DNA of 64,000 bases, taken from Topomyia yanbarensis. Lineage: Eukaryota > Arthropoda > Insecta > Diptera > Culicidae. Positions 42,506 to 55,000 of this stretch are shown here, piece by piece (the first letter of the stretch is position 1; every line of letters starts with the position of its first letter). The notes beneath the pieces are model-generated. The model did not search any database and was not told where the DNA came from. It was given only the letters and a program-made list of their open reading frames with translations. The position numbers were made by a program, and so were the translations under genes. Location: contig NC_080671.1 in NCBI RefSeq assembly GCF_030247195.1, forward strand, positions 416,588,044 to 416,652,043. The letters are read 5' to 3'.

Positions 42506-45500
42506 CGATCATTAGATGCGTATGTTCTAAGGGAAGATTATGTCACGACGTGACATATACATTTAGAAATGATAACAAAAAAATGTTTAGTGATATAAGA
42601 ACTGGGTTCACCATCCGTCCAACGCCGTAAAATTTGATTTATTCATCAACACAAAACTGGGACACGAAACCACACAACACAACGTAGGAGCCGTAGGGCT
42701 GTGACGGCGACAAACCTTGAGCTAGTGGAATCTCTATTACATACAAACAGCCAATAAAACAAGCATCATACCAAGGGCCACACGGAGGTATTATTTGTGG
42801 TCATCGGAGCCTGACGCTGGCTGGCTGGCTGGCTAGTTTTGCGGCTCCGTTCTGTACTTGACTGGTCTGGCTGTAAATCCCCCCAGCCCAAAATTGGCTC
42901 CGGCACATTGGTATAGGCGGGCCAGGGCACCGCTGGATCGTAAAGTGGAAGATTTTCTAATCACAAATCCTAGGAACATGTTTTTGTTGCGTCATCCACC
43001 GCGCTGATGGACGGCAGGGGCCAACACGATGAAGGAGCTGTAAAAAGTTGAAATTCAAGAGTATTTTTTCGAATAAACACCGGGAAGGGTAAGGAGTAAA
43101 ATCTAATGCAGGAACAGGTTACGGGGATGGTTTGGTGAGTTCCCCACATATTGGCTTGACCGTCCACTCCTGCTTATTTTTGATACAAAACACATATGTC
43201 GAAATGATTTTATTCAAGTCATAATCTGTGATCAGGATTGTTTGAACCGACGACGACTGGTCAATTAAGTCATCAGATCGTCGCCAGAATCCCCATGTTT
43301 TTGAACTATCTGCCTCTCATTACACTAGTACTGGTTTATTGAATCAAGTGTTTTATCCGTCAAGAAATTGAATTTCAAACCATAGTACCATATGTTCATA
43401 CATACGGACGAGAAAGTAACAATCACCATTAAATAATGAGGACTTGAGAAGCAAGAAAAACATTCAAACGATGCGCTTTCCCCTCGGACCTCATAGTTTA
43501 ACGCTGTCTACGTGCGAGCTCGCAGTCAACTAGTATTGGTTGTATACAGTTGCTTCCTTCTATTCAATTCCAAGTTCGTTCCTCCCCGATCCTTCCCACG
43601 ATTGTAATGTTTTCTCTCCTCATCACCACCATCCACCATCGTGCAGCTCCCCAAGTGGCTTCCCACGGATTTCACACTCTACTGCCGGGCTGGGACGCAA
43701 CACAACAGAGCATAGAAATTTTGACTTATGCCTTACCCAATGCTCTGGGGCCATTCTCCCTTCGTTGCACTGCTGGCCCTGCTGGCTGGAGCAGAGCAGA
43801 CACGGACTTATGTTAAACCACCACTATCACGACACGATGCCGTTGCCGTTGCACAATCACAAGGCACTCTATGATTGTTTCTATCTGCATCGCATCGTTG
43901 TACGCACTGTTTGTGGATACCTACAACCAACCAGTCGGATGAGGACTTTTAGGATGGTGAATTTCTTAATGCAAAGAGCTAGGGATGACAGCGTTTCGAA
44001 CCTGCAACATTTCAGACTCAAACTACCCAAAATTTAATATTACTATTACGTGACGAGTAAGCAACCGATCCGAAGAATTGGAATAATTTATAACCAATCA
44101 TTCTCAAACTACATAACCTCCAAAACGTTTGGAATTGAACACCATGTTTCTCCACACGAAATTTCACCACCCTAATGGTTATGGGTTCCTTTCTCCCCAG
44201 TTCCCGTTTGATGTTACTGGCAGAGTGAGTGTGCCCTCTTCCAACTACTTCATAGATCAGCCAACATAGTGGGATAGTTGTCTTGGTCTCGAGCATGCAG
44301 CTCATCCAGGAAAACAGTGAACGTTATAGTGTTGGTAAATACGTGTTTTAAAGTGATTTCTACAACGATACTATGGCTCACAGCACCGACGCGGACCCCT
44401 CCATAAGAAAAGGAAATCATAGAAGGAAAAGGGTTTTGAACTTAAATAAGGTCAGCTCCGTAGTTTAAAAGTTGGATCTTCCATGGGGGATAGAGATTGT
44501 TACATTCCTGGCCCAACCAAATCTACCGACGAGTGGAATGATAAATGGGTTACCCTTTTTATTATAATTTGACTCCTTCTCCATTAAATTCTTTTACCCT
44601 TCACATAAAACTCCTTTTTCGAAGAGGCAACGTTTTCTTGGCTGGGCTGCGTGTGGTACCAGCTACCTGTGCATGTAGCATATGGAAATGGAACCAGTCA
44701 GAGCGGTCTCAGGTGAAAACACACCTGTAATAATAACCTGCCAGCAAAGGAACGCTAGTCGTGGATGATGTAACCCGAACGATAATGAATTACATTAGTA
44801 CCCTACGCCTTTGAACCTGTCCGTCCATCCTGTTGGAATCCCAACAAAAAGGGTGATTTGCGCCTATTTGGCGCAGAACCTTTCGCCTGGACAGCCCTTT
44901 CCTAGCTGCCAATTGGCTAATAATACTGGAGAGCTGATATACATTTGTCTAACCTTTCTTAACGACGGAAATTTTTCACTAATTAGAGACCTTTCGACAA
45001 CAACCAGCTCTCGATATTATAATTCTTTTTCGAATTCCTCAAAAGGGATCAGGTTGTTGAGGGTACCTGCAAAAGCATGTAACTAGTCAACCGTCTACTA
45101 GACATTAAATCGGCAACAAAGTCTTCTGCCACCAGGGTTCGAATCGAATAGCTGATCTTCGATTACGTGTTGACTATAATTCAAAAACTATTTAGATGTA
45201 AGATACGATCCATGCTGAATCTTTGTTTTGATGCGACGCCGAAATTAACTAGTAATAATTGATAACAGGTGCGTTTCGTGAGAACATTAGGTTCTCCTCG
45301 GTGTCATAACAAAAGAACATGAAACAATATGTTTTCCTAGGAATGCTCAAAATAAGGGATAAAAAGTAGTCAATAAGAAGAATCAACGAATGAATAAGAC
45401 AATTCTTTTCCGAAGAGGTACGATTCACTGACGGAGTGATTGTTCATTACGATTCTAACAAACCGCAAATAAACGTAGTTTGGTTGGACAGCTTACTGTG

Positions 45501-45640
45501 ATCAAGAACCACATGAAAACAAATAAGCGCGATTAACACATGCAGATTTGCTTGAATTTATATAGGGTAATGGCACAATGGAAGAAATCCGACCAAAAAG
45601 GCATTTAATCGGAGGTCGCTGAAATAGTATAACACTATAT
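42506..45640. other. No supported gene; apparently unique sequence
   Basis: The sequence is less AT-rich than the rest, particularly 42.6-43.0 and 43.5-44.0 kb. Frames of up to 165 codons (43540-44037) lack domains and show no recognisable similarity. No inverted or tandem repeats were noticed apart from a short GGCTGGCTGGCTGGC run near 42818. It could be intergenic or intronic. Confidence 0.5.
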
Positions 45641-45804
45641 ACATCAAAAGTTGCAGAATTTTTTAGAAAACAAAATGCAATCACACATATTCACCGCACG
45701 CAACAATGACCGGATATATGGGGCTTTGAACATAACCGGTTTTTGTAAAATCAGAGGCCTCATCCAGAAGCAACAGCAAAAGTACAAAGAATTGTACCGT
45801 TTAA

Positions 45805-47582
45805 CCCTCTAGTGCCCAAATTTTGTTTCGGCTTGTAAAAAAATTTGGAGGTGGGCCTCGTGATGAGAAAAATGAAAATAATGTTGAAAATACTTGGAAT
45901 AATGTTGAAAATGAGTAGGCCGCCTAGAGGCGGTGTTGGGTACCTGGGCGAATAAAAAACAAAAACTTTTTTTCTTCTAGTTACTTCACCATAAGCGAAT
46001 ACAGATGGTTTCTTATATTTTGGACTCCATCAGAACGCAAAATACCTAAACTGTAAGGAGTATTTCTCTAGTGCTTTGGTTGTTTAATTATTGACTTCTA
46101 ATTTGTAGTAGGGGAGTCCAGGGTCTGCTGGCGATGGTTACACTTATCATGTTTTATGTTTTTAATTTAAGAAGATCGTGTAAAAGTGAATGCGTTGCAT
46201 AAAAGAGAAGACTGTTAGCTGCATTACAGAATTTTAAATATGTGACGCGTGAATCTCGCCAATTTACGACTATACGCACTATGATGCCACCTGGCCTTTT
46301 TCGATGATAAAGTATGGATCGCGTGAGATGCTTTTTGAATAAAACTGCAAATCAATCGAGACTTGTTATTATTTTCCAGCCCCAATGCTCCTGCATTTTA
46401 ATTTCGGCGCACACTTTGTATTCAAAAACTTAATGTTCGAAATTTTTCAGGTGAAATTCCGAAGCAAACAAACAAAAAAACAAATTTTACTTGTGGTTAC
46501 GTATATTACATATACGGCCAAGGAAAGTTCTTTTCGCGCGCTATCAAAAAATCTAGTCATTCGTGGAATAGCTTTGAACTCGCCCTAAATAACAAAAATG
46601 CTGAAATTTAAAAACCTTACCTAGGGTAATGAGCCTATTTTCGTCCTAACTATGTAAAACCGTTGGTTAGAGCGGCGTTAGCCATCTTTGTTCAACGTAT
46701 TAGTTCAAATCGAGATTTTTGATATCATAATGGTTCATAAGAAGAAAGTAAAGATATTTATGACAATTCATACGCATTACATCAATTGTATTCCGAGTAA
46801 TTAATGAAATTGTGAGGCACCCTTCCTAATACGACTAAAGTAGGCTCTTCACTCTAATACGCTCGAAAACTCAATATCACTTACAACGTGTACGAAACAG
46901 AATTTAATGCAACATAAGCACATTAGAGAATATATTAAACAGTACTTGAAGTGCAGAACTAGATACAGCGCCATATGTCTAATACAAAAGGAAAAAAAAA
47001 AGATTCTGCCATCTAACCCCAGACTCCCCTAAATATTATTAAATGATAAGAATATCCATATTCTAACTGCAACATTCACCCAAAGTTTTTAAAACATAAG
47101 TTTTTTCAGCTAAAATTGCACATAATACTAGTTTCGGTACGATAAGTAATCACTAAAGACTGAAAAAAAAATTCGCTCAGGTGCCCAACACCGCCTCTAG
47201 GCGGGCAAAGTATTTTACCAAAAAAACTAAACTTCCAAATTATTCCACTAAACCAATTCACATCTATAGTGAAATGCTACCAACAGGCTACTCAAAAATA
47301 TTTTTTTTAGTTATTGAAATTTCCAAAAACAGTTAAAATTTGTTTAATGAAGATTACCACTAAACACAAAATAATATTTTTTTCACGTTTTCCTCGAATT
47401 TTCAACTTTGAGCTTCAAATACCTTTGACAGAAAGCTACGAATATTCAAATAATGTGTGTGTATGAAGGGTGTGAGCGTTGGGAAGAAATGCAAGTGCGG
47501 ATGACAACATACAATCATGTTTTAGTAGTTTTATTTAGATTTTTATAGAGACCGCCTAGAGGCGGTGTTGGGAACTAGAGGG
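45805..47582. mobile_element. Non-autonomous piggyBac-like element, 1778 bp
   Basis: The element begins CCCTCTAGTGCCC and ends GGGAACTAGAGGG, and is flanked by TTAA at 45801-45804 and 47583-47586. TTAA duplication with CCC...GGG ends is the rule for piggyBac elements. Near-palindromic CCGCCTAGAGGCGG words lie at about 45920, 47195 (inverted version, CCGCCTCTAGGCGG) and 47552 as subterminal repeats. No transposase frame; a relative elsewhere would have to mobilise it. Confidence 0.85.
46112..47034. mobile_element. Nested inverted-repeat element inside the piggyBac-like element
   Basis: AGGGGAGTCCAGGGTCTGC at about 46112 is approximately matched in reverse complement by GCCATCTAACCCCAGACTCCCCT ending at about 47034. 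The outward flanks GT/AA do not show a clear duplication. The 67-codon frame inside has no domain. Confidence 0.55.
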
Positions 47583-47926
47583 TTAAGTTACAGAAAACTC
47601 CAACAAACAAGACGCAATCAAATTTGGTCACCGCACGATACTGTGCCTTAAATATAGGGCCTTGAAGATCCGGAACATCACCGGTTTTCATCAAATCATA
47701 GGCCTCATCCAGAAACCGCAGTAAAAGTATAAAGAATTATACCCTTAAAGTTGCAGAAGACTCAAACAATCAAGGCGCAATCAAATTTGTTCACCGTACG
47801 CTACTGGGGCCTTAGATAAAGGGCCTTGAAGATCCGGAACATTACCGGTTTTCATCAAATCAGAGGTCTCATCCAGAAGCCGCAGCAAAAGTACAAAGAA
47901 TTATACCCTTAAAGTTGCGAAAAGAA

Positions 47927-48021
47927 GATCCGTGTTTAAATCGTCGAGGTTTTATGTTATCCCGAAAAAAATCGTTTTTTGATTAAAATGGACTTTTTGG
48001 GACTTTGCCAATTTCGCACCT
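47927..48021. other. Short spacer between the satellite and the hairpin-ended repeat
   Basis: About 95 bases with no recognisable feature. Confidence 0.4.
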
Positions 48022-48823
48022 TTTTGCCTTTCTCCTATAGAAAGGCTATACAATCACTCTGAAAGCCGCGTTTAACCGAGGACCGGAGGGCTGAGTCTCT
48101 TATACCATTCGACTCAGTTCGTCGAGTTAGGCAAATGTCTGTGCGTGTGTGTGTGCGTGTGTATGTATATATGTGACCAAAAATATGCACATCGGTTACT
48201 CGGAGATGGCTGAACCGATTTTTTCAAACTTAGTCTCAAATGAAAGGTACAACGTCCCGTCTGCTATTGAATTTCATTTAATTCCGACTTCAGGCTCCGG
48301 AGTTACAGGTTAAAGAGTGGGGTCACGCATGAAATTCCCATATAAATCGGAATCAGCATGGTAGCTAAAAGATGCAAAACTTTAAAAAATGTAATCGAAA
48401 ATGTTTGGATTTATAGTATCAGCTCACTGATACCCAATCGAATCCACGTTGACCACATTGGATATGTTCGACGGTGCCGGAAGCTTCGGGAAACCAATTA
48501 AATTCCTGAATGGGATTCACATCTGCTTCTCAAACATGTCTGACTCGATTTTAACATATTTAGTGTCAAATGAAAGCCACAACATCCCTATTAAATGCTA
48601 TTAAATTTCCTTTGGATCGGAGTTCGGGTTCCTGTGTTACAAGTTGAAGTATGTGGCCACATGCAAAATTCCTATACAAACCGATATAATCAATATATGT
48701 ATTAAAATGAGTTACAAATTTCTTGAAACTGTTGGCCGACACTCTTATACCATTCGACTCACTTCGTCGAGTTCGGGAAACGTGTGTAGCGTATGTGTGT
48801 ATGTCTGTGTGTATGTGTGTGAC
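48022..48823. repeat. Mosquito hairpin-ended repeat, copy C (left part, opposite orientation)
   Basis: It begins with the hairpin TTGCCTTTCTCCTATAGAAA at about 48025, then CGAGGACCGGAGGGC, TTCGACTCAGTTCGTCGAG, a GT/AT-rich array, and the GAACCGATTT...CTCAAATGAAAGG subunits, as in copies A and B read in reverse. It holds two incomplete units (the TACCATTCGACTC block recurs at 48102 and 48749). The hAT-like element interrupts it at 48823; it continues at 58191. Confidence 0.75.
48816..48823. repeat. 8-bp target duplication, left
   Basis: TGTGTGAC here and at 58183-58190 flank the element 48824-58182; eight bases is the hAT duplication length. Confidence 0.8.
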
Positions 48824-48849
48824 CAGGCACGTAGCTAGAGGGGGGGCTA

Positions 48850-50384
48850 GGGGGCTATAGCCCCCCCCCCAAATGTTTTGAAAATAAGTTTCAAAAACAT
48901 TATTATTAGCGACTTCAGCTTGTAGCTCGTTTGGTTTGAGATAAAGTTAGAAGATAGCTGTTTCCAACAACCAAAATTAATGGTCACGAAATTCAGTGTG
49001 GTTTATGCTTCTGTCCCAGCTGGTGTAAAGCGAACGACAAATAAAGTTACTGTTATACTGTGTTCCTTGTCTGAAGAATAAAGGAAACTTCTACTATACT
49101 ATGCCCTAGTAATCTGTCGAGATGAGTGAGTCGCAGAAGCAAGATATAGTGCACCGGCCAACTGTGATAGTGTGATTAGTGGTGATTCGCATAAGACCGA
49201 GTATTTGTGATAAGGAACATTTTCTGAAGGTGAAAATGGAGGCTATACTTACGATAGCCACCTTGATTGAGTTCTACCACCTCAGGTATTCTGCGCTCAT
49301 AGCGTTCAACAAATTAGATCAGGCGAATCCATTGATTTTGAATGATTTAAAGCCATTAAATTTTAGTGGTTGTGTGTGACAATGCTGTAATTAAGATCTT
49401 CATATAAATGGACGGTGAGAGAATTAATGTTCGGTTACAAAAGATCTACCGCTTACTTGCAGATACATATCACATATGGGAGAAATGCACTACAATTACA
49501 CATAGTACATTACACTGTTGCGACTAAAATGTTGTGACTGGTTGAATCTATTAGTCCAATAATTTCGATTTTATGTCTTCAGTATATAGCAGTCTCACGA
49601 TCTGTTTTTTATTCGTTTTGGACTAAAATGAGGAAAAAATAATCAACTAATCTAAGAAGCCTCAAGAGCACCTCTTCTATCTTTTCTATGTACTAAGAAC
49701 GAGTGCTTTCGGAATTTCGCTCTGATCCTCCTAATTCGGTTTGAATAAAACAGCATTTTCGAAAACACATTACGTCTTCGTTATCCGCACAACATTCAAC
49801 GTTAGGTGGAACAACGTTGATTGAAATTGTTTACTAAATTTTGGTAAAACAAACCTTTAATCAAAAAGCATTACAGCTTTTTTCAAGAAGTCATGCATCT
49901 TTTCCAATCTTGATGATGATTGTAAAAAATTTGAGCTAATTAAAAACGAACCAATTACTGAGATGATTGTTTGAATTGACTTAGAAAGTGTAAATGCAAG
50001 CATCTTCATATCACGCTGACAAAAAAATTTGCAAAAGATTCACAGAAATCGGATAAATTACAATAATTTAAAAACATAGTAATCTGAAAAATGTTTCTTC
50101 GGCACATGAGAAGCAAGTGCGATGTGTTTTCTTTGATTTGTCGGAAGCAAGTGTGATGCTAAAATTATTTAGCTCACCCATATTTATAGTTTCGAGTAAT
50201 TCTAGTGGTGTAATCAATATTACATTCAGTGCTTCGAAATTTCAAAATCAGTTAACTATTTCTTCTTATCGAAACTGACATTCAGATTCAACGCCTCGGT
50301 CATTTATTAACTTTCCAACTGACTGAAATTTCATGCAGAATCGAATGTTTGAGTGAAGAGGAAATATAAATTTCTTCACCAACC
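48850..50384. other. Interior of the hAT-like element, left part; no gene seen
   Basis: AT-rich, with a 66-codon frame at 49179-49379 that carries no recognisable hAT motif. The first bases after the left end hold a CCCCCC run and GGCTAGGGGGCTATAGCCCC, a local hairpin. Confidence 0.5.
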
Positions 50385-50397
50385 AAAGCATTCATTT

Positions 50398-50704
50398 TCA
50401 TTCGTTATCGAGCACTCAGTCGAGATAGAAGTCTTTTGTCATCGGTCCGTACACTCTATAGCGACAAATAGTGTTAATCCGCGTTCAAGGTTATTTACAC
50501 ACTCTGCGCCTAGTTGAGGTTTCAGTATTTTTTCCCTTCTTGTGTGTTTCTGTTTCTGAGTACCGTTAGCCGGTCAGTGAAGTGAAACAGTGTTCTTCTA
50601 GTAAGCCGTCTGGATACCGTTACATACACAAGCTAAGTATTAGTTTTCGTTTCCCCTTCTTGGTTGTCTTAATAACGTGCACTGGGCAATAGGCCCGTGC
50701 AAAA
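50398..50704 (+). promoter_or_regulatory. 5' UTR and probable internal promoter of the I-like element
   Basis: The element starts right after the left target duplication (TCATTCGTTATCGAGCACTC). In I and Jockey-group elements a promoter lies within the first bases of the transcribed region, with downstream elements near +30. CAGTCG near +18 and a CGGTCC or GACAAAT area near +45-70 are compatible, but the promoter is inferred from the family only. Confidence 0.45.
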
Positions 50705-52027
50705 ATGACTTCCCCTGACGGCGGTTCATCTCAAGGTGAGATGGACGTCGAAATAAAATCGGCTCCCCGGCTCAAGGTATATCCGAGCTCGGCCACCGGG
50801 CCATTTGTGATCTTCTTTCGGACCAAAGAAAAAAAGTGTTTGAATCTGTTGCAGATTTCTCGAGTTCTGACGGATCGGTATTCGGCCGTGACAGAAATAT
50901 CGAAAATTCGGCCTGATAAGCTTCGGGTGGTGGTTAACAGTTCAACTCAGGCAAACGATATTGCTGGCTACGAGCCCTTTACGAGGGAGTACAGGGTGTA
51001 TATTCCAGCTAGCAGGGTTGAAGTCAGTGGGGTCGTTTCCGATTCGAGTCTGAATTGCGAGGACCTGCTAAAATATGGGACTGGCTGTTTCAAAGACCCC
51101 ATGCTTAAGCCAGTGAAGATACTGGAATGCAAACGTTTGCATTCAGCATCAGTCGCAGCTGACGGGAAGAAAACATACGTCAACTCAGACTCTTATCGGG
51201 TGACCTTCGCCGGCTCTGCCCTGCCTAATTACCTCCTTTTTGACAAGGTTCGTCTACCTGTTCGCCTCTTTGTGCCGCGGGTCATGAACTGTACTAATTG
51301 CAAACAATTGGGACACACAGCCTCCCATTGTAGCAATAAAGCCCGCTGTGGGAAATGCGGTGGGAATCATGCGGATGATTCCTGTGGTAGAGATGTCGAA
51401 AAGTGCCTCTACTGTGGGGGAAATCCACATGATCTCCCTTCATGTCCCGCGTACAAACAGCGCGAGGAAAATCTTAAGCGTTCCCTTCAGGGACGCTCTA
51501 AGCGATCTTTTGCAGAAATGCTTAAGATAGCTACGCCACCTGTCTCTACAAACATCTTTACCAACTTGTCTACTGACGAAGGCGACTGTGATGAACCCCA
51601 GGAGGGAACATCTTCTGCTGTGCCTAGAAGTAGTAGAAAAAGGAAGAACATTTCCTCTTCCAAGCTTCGTCGTAAAGGCCAGAAGGTGTCTCTTCATGGT
51701 CCCCCTAAAATAACTACTCAAGGAAGTACTGGTGCAAAACCGAAGCAAGTCGCTCCCGGTCTCAGTAATCTGAGCTCAGAAAAGGAGTTCCCAGCACTTC
51801 CAGGAACATCAAAAACCCCAAGTGTTCCCATATCTCAGCCAGAGAAAGAAAACAGTGCTGGCTTAATAAATTTCTCTGACATTGTGGACCGTATTCTTAC
51901 AGCGTTAAACATTTCTGACCCCCTTAAAAGTATCTTGATAAGCTTTCTCCCCGCAGTAAAAACATTATTGATGCAGTTCACTGCGAAATGGCCCCTCCTT
52001 TCAGCGATTGTATCCTTCGATGGCTAA
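50705..52027 (+). CDS. ORF1: gag-like RNA-binding protein with three zinc knuckles
   Basis: The 440-residue protein starts at the first ATG after the 5' UTR (AAAAATGACT). The N-terminal half (about residues 25-190) contains an RRM-like region (GPFVIFFRTKEKK, ILECKRLHSA, YRVTFAGSALPNY). CCHC-type knuckles follow at about 196-209 (C-x2-C-x4-H-x4-C), 215-227 (C-x2-C-x3-H-x4-C) and 234-247 (C-x2-C-x4-H-x4-C). Then comes a basic, Ser/Pro-rich tail and a hydrophobic end near residues 400-430. Such proteins bind the element RNA and form ribonucleoprotein particles in the cytoplasm and nucleus. The stop (52025-52027) overlaps the first ATG of ORF2. The frame is uninterrupted; the older copy at 29372-30600 is about 20 residues shorter at the N-terminus and broken. 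Confidence 0.93.
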   Translation: MTSPDGGSSQGEMDVEIKSAPRLKVYPSSATGPFVIFFRTKEKKCLNLLQISRVLTDRYSAVTEISKIRPDKLRVVVNSSTQANDIAGYEPFTREYRVYIPASRVEVSGVVSDSSLNCEDLLKYGTGCFKDPMLKPVKILECKRLHSASVAADGKKTYVNSDSYRVTFAGSALPNYLLFDKVRLPVRLFVPRVMNCTNCKQLGHTASHCSNKARCGKCGGNHADDSCGRDVEKCLYCGGNPHDLPSCPAYKQREENLKRSLQGRSKRSFAEMLKIATPPVSTNIFTNLSTDEGDCDEPQEGTSSAVPRSSRKRKNISSSKLRRKGQKVSLHGPPKITTQGSTGAKPKQVAPGLSNLSSEKEFPALPGTSKTPSVPISQPEKENSAGLINFSDIVDRILTALNISDPLKSILISFLPAVKTLLMQFTAKWPLLSAIVSFDG

Positions 52028-55000
52028 TTCATCGAACGAGGTCAAGGATTTAATCACTGTTCTACAGTGGAATTGCAGAAGCATTATCCCGAAAATCGAT
52101 TCGTTTAAAATCTTACTAAATAATTTGAAATGCGATGCATTTGCCCTATGCGAGACATGGCTCACTTCAGAAATAACCCTACACTTCCACGATTTTAATA
52201 TTATTCGCTTGGATCGAGAAGACTCTTACGGAGGAGTACTTTTGGGGATCAAAAAGTGCTATTCTTTCAATCGGATCGACCTCCCCTCGACACCAGGCAT
52301 TGAAGTTGTCGCTTGCCAAACCAGAATTAAAGGCAAAGACCTTTGCATTGCTTCCACCTACATCCCCCCTAGAGCCTCAGTTAGCCACCGACGGCTTTGC
52401 GATATTGCGGAACTCCTCCCCGCACCGAGGCTAGTTTTAGGTGACTTTAACTCCCACGGCACGGCATGGGGTTGCCTTCATGACGATAATCGATCTACCC
52501 TACTCCATGAGCTTTGCGACAACTTCAATATGACTATTTTGAATACGGGTGAAATGACACGGATTCCTGCCCCTCCAGCGCGTCCGAGCGCCTTAGACCT
52601 GTCCCTCTGCTCGACATCGCTGCGGTTAGATTGCATGTGGAAGGTAGTCTCTGATCCCCACGGCAGCGACCATCTGCCAATCGTAATTAATATTGCTAAC
52701 GGTTCAGGGCCACCGAATACAATCAATGTTTCGTATGACCTCACACGAAATATTGATTGGAAGAGCTACGCGTCCGCGATATCCGAAAAAGTAGAATCGA
52801 CACAAGAGCTTCCTCCGGAGGAAGAGTACGGGTTCCTGGCTGGCTTGATTCTCGATACCGCGATTCAAGCTCAGACTAAACGCGTACCAGACGCGAATTC
52901 ACGCGGGCGTCCTCCCAATCCATGGTGGGACAAAGAGTGCTCAGACGTGTACGCGGAGAAGGCCGCTGCGTATAAGACCTTCCGGGACGACGGGCTGCCA
53001 GCTAGCTACCGACAGTACGCGATGGCGGAAACGCGCATGAAGAGTTTGATAAAAGCCAAAAAACGTAGCTACTGGCGCCGGTTCGTCGACGGACTAACGA
53101 GAGAAACATCGATGAGCACTCTTTGGAGTACGGCCCGGCGCTTACGAAACCGAAACAGTACCAATGAGAGCGTGGAATATTCAAACCGTTGGATATTCGA
53201 TTTTGCCAAGAAGGTTTGTCCGGATTCCGCCCCGGCACAGAAGATCTACCGCGCCGCGTCCCCTCACAATAACGCGAACGAAACACCGTTTTCGATGGTG
53301 GAGTTCTCACTTGCTCTCTTATCATGTAACAATAAAGCCCCAGGGCCAGACAGAATCAAATTTAACTTGTTAAAGAATCTGCCAGACTCTGCCAAGAGAC
53401 GCTTGTTGAATTTATTTAATAAGTTTCTTGAGGGTAATATTGTCCCTCATGACTGGAGGCAAGTGAAGGTCATTGCCATTCAAAAACCAGGAAAACCAGC
53501 CTCCGACCACAACTCGTATCGACCGATTGCGATGCTGTCCTGTATCCGAAAGTTGTTCGAGAAAATGATCTTGTTTCGCCTCGATAATTGGGTTGAAGCA
53601 AATGGCTTACTGTCAGATACACAATTTGGTTTCCGCAAAGGCAAAGGGACGAACGATTGTCTTGCGTTGCTCTCAACAGAAATTCAAATGGCTTATGCTA
53701 GCAAAGAGCAGATGGCATCAGTTTTCCTAGATATAAAGGGGGCTTTTGACTCAGTTTCTATCAAAATTCTTTCTGAGAAGCTGCACCAGCATGGTCTTTC
53801 ACCGACTCTAAACAACTTTTTGCTCAACTTGCTGTCTGAAAAACATATGCATTTTTCGCATGGTGATTTATCGACATCACGAATTAGCTACATGGGTCTT
53901 CCCCAGGGCTCATGTCTAAGCCCCCTTCTCTATAACTTTTACGTGAATGACATTGACGAATGTCTTGTCAATTCCTGCACGCTAAGGCAGCTTGCAGATG
54001 ACGGTGTGATCTCTATTACAGGTCCCAAAGCCGTCGATCTGCAAGGACCATTGCAAGATACCTTGGACAATTTGTCTGCTTGGGCCCTCCAGCTAGGTAT
54101 CGAGTTCTCCACGGAGAAAACTGAGCTAGTCGTATTTTCAAGGAAGCGTGAACCAGCGCAACTACAGCTTCAATTAATGGGTCAAACTATTGCTCAGGTT
54201 TCAACTTTCAAATATCTCGGGGTCTGGTTCGACTCTAAAGGAACCTGGGGATATCACATTAGGTATCTGAAACAGAAGTGCCAGCAAAGGATCAACTTTC
54301 TCCGTACAATAACCGGAACATGGTGGGGTGCCCACCCAGGAGACCTGATCAGGCTGTACCAAACAACAATATTGTCGGTGATGGAGTACGGGAGTTTCTG
54401 TTTCCGCTCCGCTGCGAACATACATTTCATCAAACTAGAGCGAATCCAATATTGTTGTTTGCGTATTGCTTTGGGTTGTATGCACTCGACACATACGATG
54501 AGTTTAGAAGTGCTGGCGGGCGTCCTTCCGCTGAAAAATCGATTTTGGGAACTCTCCTATCGATTGCTCATCCGATGCGATATCTTGAACCCGTTAGTAA
54601 TTGCAAATTTCGAAAGGCTTATCGAGCTCAATTCTCAAACCCGATTTATGTCCTTGTACTTCGATTACATGGCACAAAATATCAATCCTTCTTCATACTA
54701 TCCCAACCGTGTCAATCTCTTTCATGCTTCTGATTCAACTGTTTTCTTTGACACATCCATGAAAGACGAGATTCGTGGAATCCCGGATCACATACGCCCG
54801 CAAGTGATCCCAAGCATCTTTCATAGTAAATTTCGAGAAGTCGACTGCAACAAGATGTTTTACACCGACGGGTCAAGCCTCGACGGCTCCACTGGCTTCG
54901 GTATATTCAATCAAAACCTCACCGCCTCATTCAAACTCAATGATCCTACTTCAGTTTACGTCGCAGAACTTGCTGCTATTCAGTATACCCTTGGGATCAT

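Larger units (their letters stand above)
45645..47926. repeat. Satellite with a 162-164-bp monomer, split by a piggyBac-like element
   Basis: Three related monomers are seen: about 45645-45804, 47583-47744, and 47745-47908, each starting TTAAAGTTGCAGAA-like and containing TTCACCG, ACCGGTTTT and CATCCAGAAGC. The spacing of the TTAA words (47583, 47745, 47909) gives periods of 162 and 164. The 1778-bp insertion at 45805-47582 falls exactly at the TTAA of a monomer junction. A short tail runs to 47926. Confidence 0.85.

Noticed and set aside
43540..44037. 165-codon open frame in unique sequence
   Set aside because: No recognisable domain, overlapping frames of similar length, and no codon pattern that separates it from its surroundings.
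45118..45150. B-box-like GGGTTCGAATCGAA
   Set aside because: No A box at the right distance and no stem structure; probably chance.
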